Source of the DNA: Paracoccaceae bacterium
Lineage (GTDB): Bacteria > Pseudomonadota > Alphaproteobacteria > Rhodobacterales > Rhodobacteraceae
Assembly: GCA_027492585.1 (NCBI GenBank)
Contig: JAPUEK010000041.1
Coordinates: 23,843 to 87,842, forward strand
Direction: 5' to 3'
DNA length: 64,000 nt
Shown here in pieces: positions 63,119 through 64,000 of the stretch. The stretch's first letter is position 1. Every line of letters starts with the position of its first letter. Position numbers and translations under genes: made by a program. The notes below the pieces were generated by a model. It was not told the origin of the DNA and did no database searches. It was given only the letters and a program-made list of their open reading frames with translations.

Positions 63119-63161
63119 CGAATTTGGTTGAGATGTTCAGGCAACAGTATAGCACTGTGGT
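63119..63161. promoter_or_regulatory. LysR2 promoter module
   Basis: CGAATTTGGTTGAGATG at 63119 is followed by ACAGT-ATAGC-ACTGT (63145-63159 region) and GGTATGAA at the LysR2 start. It aligns with 42512-42558 at roughly two thirds identity with one gap, and with the LysR1 promoter in layout. It lies in the 90-bp gap between dioxygenase 2 and LysR2. Confidence 0.5.
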
Positions 63162-64000
63162 ATGAAGCTCAACGAACGCCACCTGATGCAACTGGCCGCC
63201 GTTCTCGATGCGGGCGGGGTCTCGGAAGGCGCGGCGATGCTGGGTCTGACCCAGCCCGCCGTCAGCCGCTCGCTGGCCATGCTGGAGGCGCGGGTGGGCG
63301 AGCCGCTGTTCCTCAAGGGTCGCCGCCCCCTGCAGGCCACGCCGCTCGGGACGCAGCTTGCGGTGCAGGGTCGCGCCATCATCGCCGCGACCCGCCGCGC
63401 CTCGGATGCCGTGCAGGGATTCGTGCGCGGCACCAAGGGGCTGGTGCGGGTCGGCGGCGTGCCGTTCTTCATGGATGCGATGATCAGCCGGATGATCGGC
63501 GAATTCCAGAACCAGGAAACCGAGGTCACCATCCAGCAGGCCTACATGAACCTGCCCGAGATGGTCGCGGCGCTGGAGGCCAACCAGATCGACCTTGGCA
63601 TCGTGCCGATCGGCGCGCTGGACCTCGGCCCCGGATTCGAGTTCACCGAGATCCTGCCGGGCCGCAACATCGTCGCCTGCCGCCCCGGCCATCCGCTGAT
63701 GCGGAAGCGCCCGCTGGAGGCGCAGGACCTGACCCGCTTCCCCTGGGTCGCCCCCCTGCCCGGCTCGCCGCTGATGTCCGATCTCCAGATGATCCTGATG
63801 TCCATCGGCATGTCGGATCTGAACATCCGCTATTCCGGCGGCTCGTTGATGAGCGTGCAGAACGTGCTGGCGGAGACGGATGCGCTTGCGGTGCTGCCCT
63901 TCTCTGTCGTCTTCGCCCAGCGCAAGGAGAACCGGATCGCGGTGCTGCCCTATGACATTCCGCAGCCGAACCGCTCGCTCGGCATCCTGCGGCGGCGCAA
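63162..64000 (+). CDS. LysR-family transcriptional regulator (LysR2), partial at window end
   Basis: At least 279 residues of a LysR regulator, cut by the window end. The helix-turn-helix is LMQLAAVLDAGGVSEGAAMLGLTQPAVSRSLAMLEARVGEPLF, and the effector domain begins VRVGGVPFFMDAMIS. It is a paralogue of LysR1 and probably controls operon E from the divergent promoter. Confidence 0.92.
   Translation, partial: MKLNERHLMQLAAVLDAGGVSEGAAMLGLTQPAVSRSLAMLEARVGEPLFLKGRRPLQATPLGTQLAVQGRAIIAATRRASDAVQGFVRGTKGLVRVGGVPFFMDAMISRMIGEFQNQETEVTIQQAYMNLPEMVAALEANQIDLGIVPIGALDLGPGFEFTEILPGRNIVACRPGHPLMRKRPLEAQDLTRFPWVAPLPGSPLMSDLQMILMSIGMSDLNIRYSGGSLMSVQNVLAETDALAVLPFSVVFAQRKENRIAVLPYDIPQPNRSLGILRRR

Overview
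The window is a chromosomal piece of a high-GC alphaproteobacterium, most likely a member of the Rhodobacteraceae/Paracoccaceae. Support for this comes from the COQ9-family protein, the NDUFS6-like zinc-finger protein, the core-2-type glycosyltransferase beside a sulfotransferase, the MoxR/DUF58/DUF4159 operon and strongly GC-biased third codon positions. Genus is not resolved. I see no rRNA, tRNA, insertion sequence, integrase or convincing CRISPR array. Genes are dense, usually with 4-nt stop/start overlaps.

Positions 1-32.8 kb are mainly housekeeping. They hold the end of an Mrp-type Na+/H+ antiporter operon (mrpD'-E-F-G), a tight deoC / polysaccharide-lyase-like / tandem aldehyde dehydrogenase operon, mscL, a divergent ald/Lrp pair, rpsU, a COQ9-family gene with a quinone oxidoreductase, a zinc-finger protein, polA, DUF1203, HIT, a glycosyltransferase divergent from a sulfotransferase, hydroxypyruvate isomerase-like plus DUF1285, a four-gene MoxR/DUF58/BatA-like operon, DUF599, glcDEF, an apparently frameshifted unknown gene and a secreted trypsin-like protease. 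A dispersed, hairpin-forming intergenic element occurs about six times here, mostly between convergent genes.

Positions 32.9-64.0 kb form one large aromatic-catabolism island. Operon A (minus) is maleylacetate reductase, TfdB-like hydroxylase and a 2-hydroxyacid dehydrogenase, divergent from LysR1. Operon B (minus) is a branched-chain-type ABC transporter (livG-F-H-M), hydroxyquinol-type intradiol dioxygenase and a small MP-start protein (possible tautomerase). Operon C (minus) is pcaIJF, divergent from an IclR regulator. Operon D (minus, about 10.8 kb) is SDR, substrate-binding protein, second livG-F-H-M, Zn-alcohol dehydrogenase, alpha/beta hydrolase, two-component flavin monooxygenase, flavin reductase and GMC oxidoreductase, divergent from a XylR/DmpR-like regulator. 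Operon E (minus) is a second intradiol dioxygenase, a PcpA/MhqO-like VOC dioxygenase, an MhqD-like hydrolase and a second substrate-binding protein, divergent from LysR2, which runs off the window.

Taken together the island can import a small aromatic or related acid, oxidise side groups, hydroxylate the ring to hydroxyquinol or (hydro)quinone-type intermediates, cleave it, reduce maleylacetate to 3-oxoadipate and deliver succinyl-CoA and acetyl-CoA through PcaIJ/PcaF. The most unusual items are: the XylR-like regulator, whose phenol-sensor and zinc residues are intact but whose AAA+ ATPase motifs are eroded; a phased DNA module shared by both LysR promoters and the transporter operon B promoter; and a small uncharacterised putative tautomerase placed directly after the hydroxyquinol-type dioxygenase.
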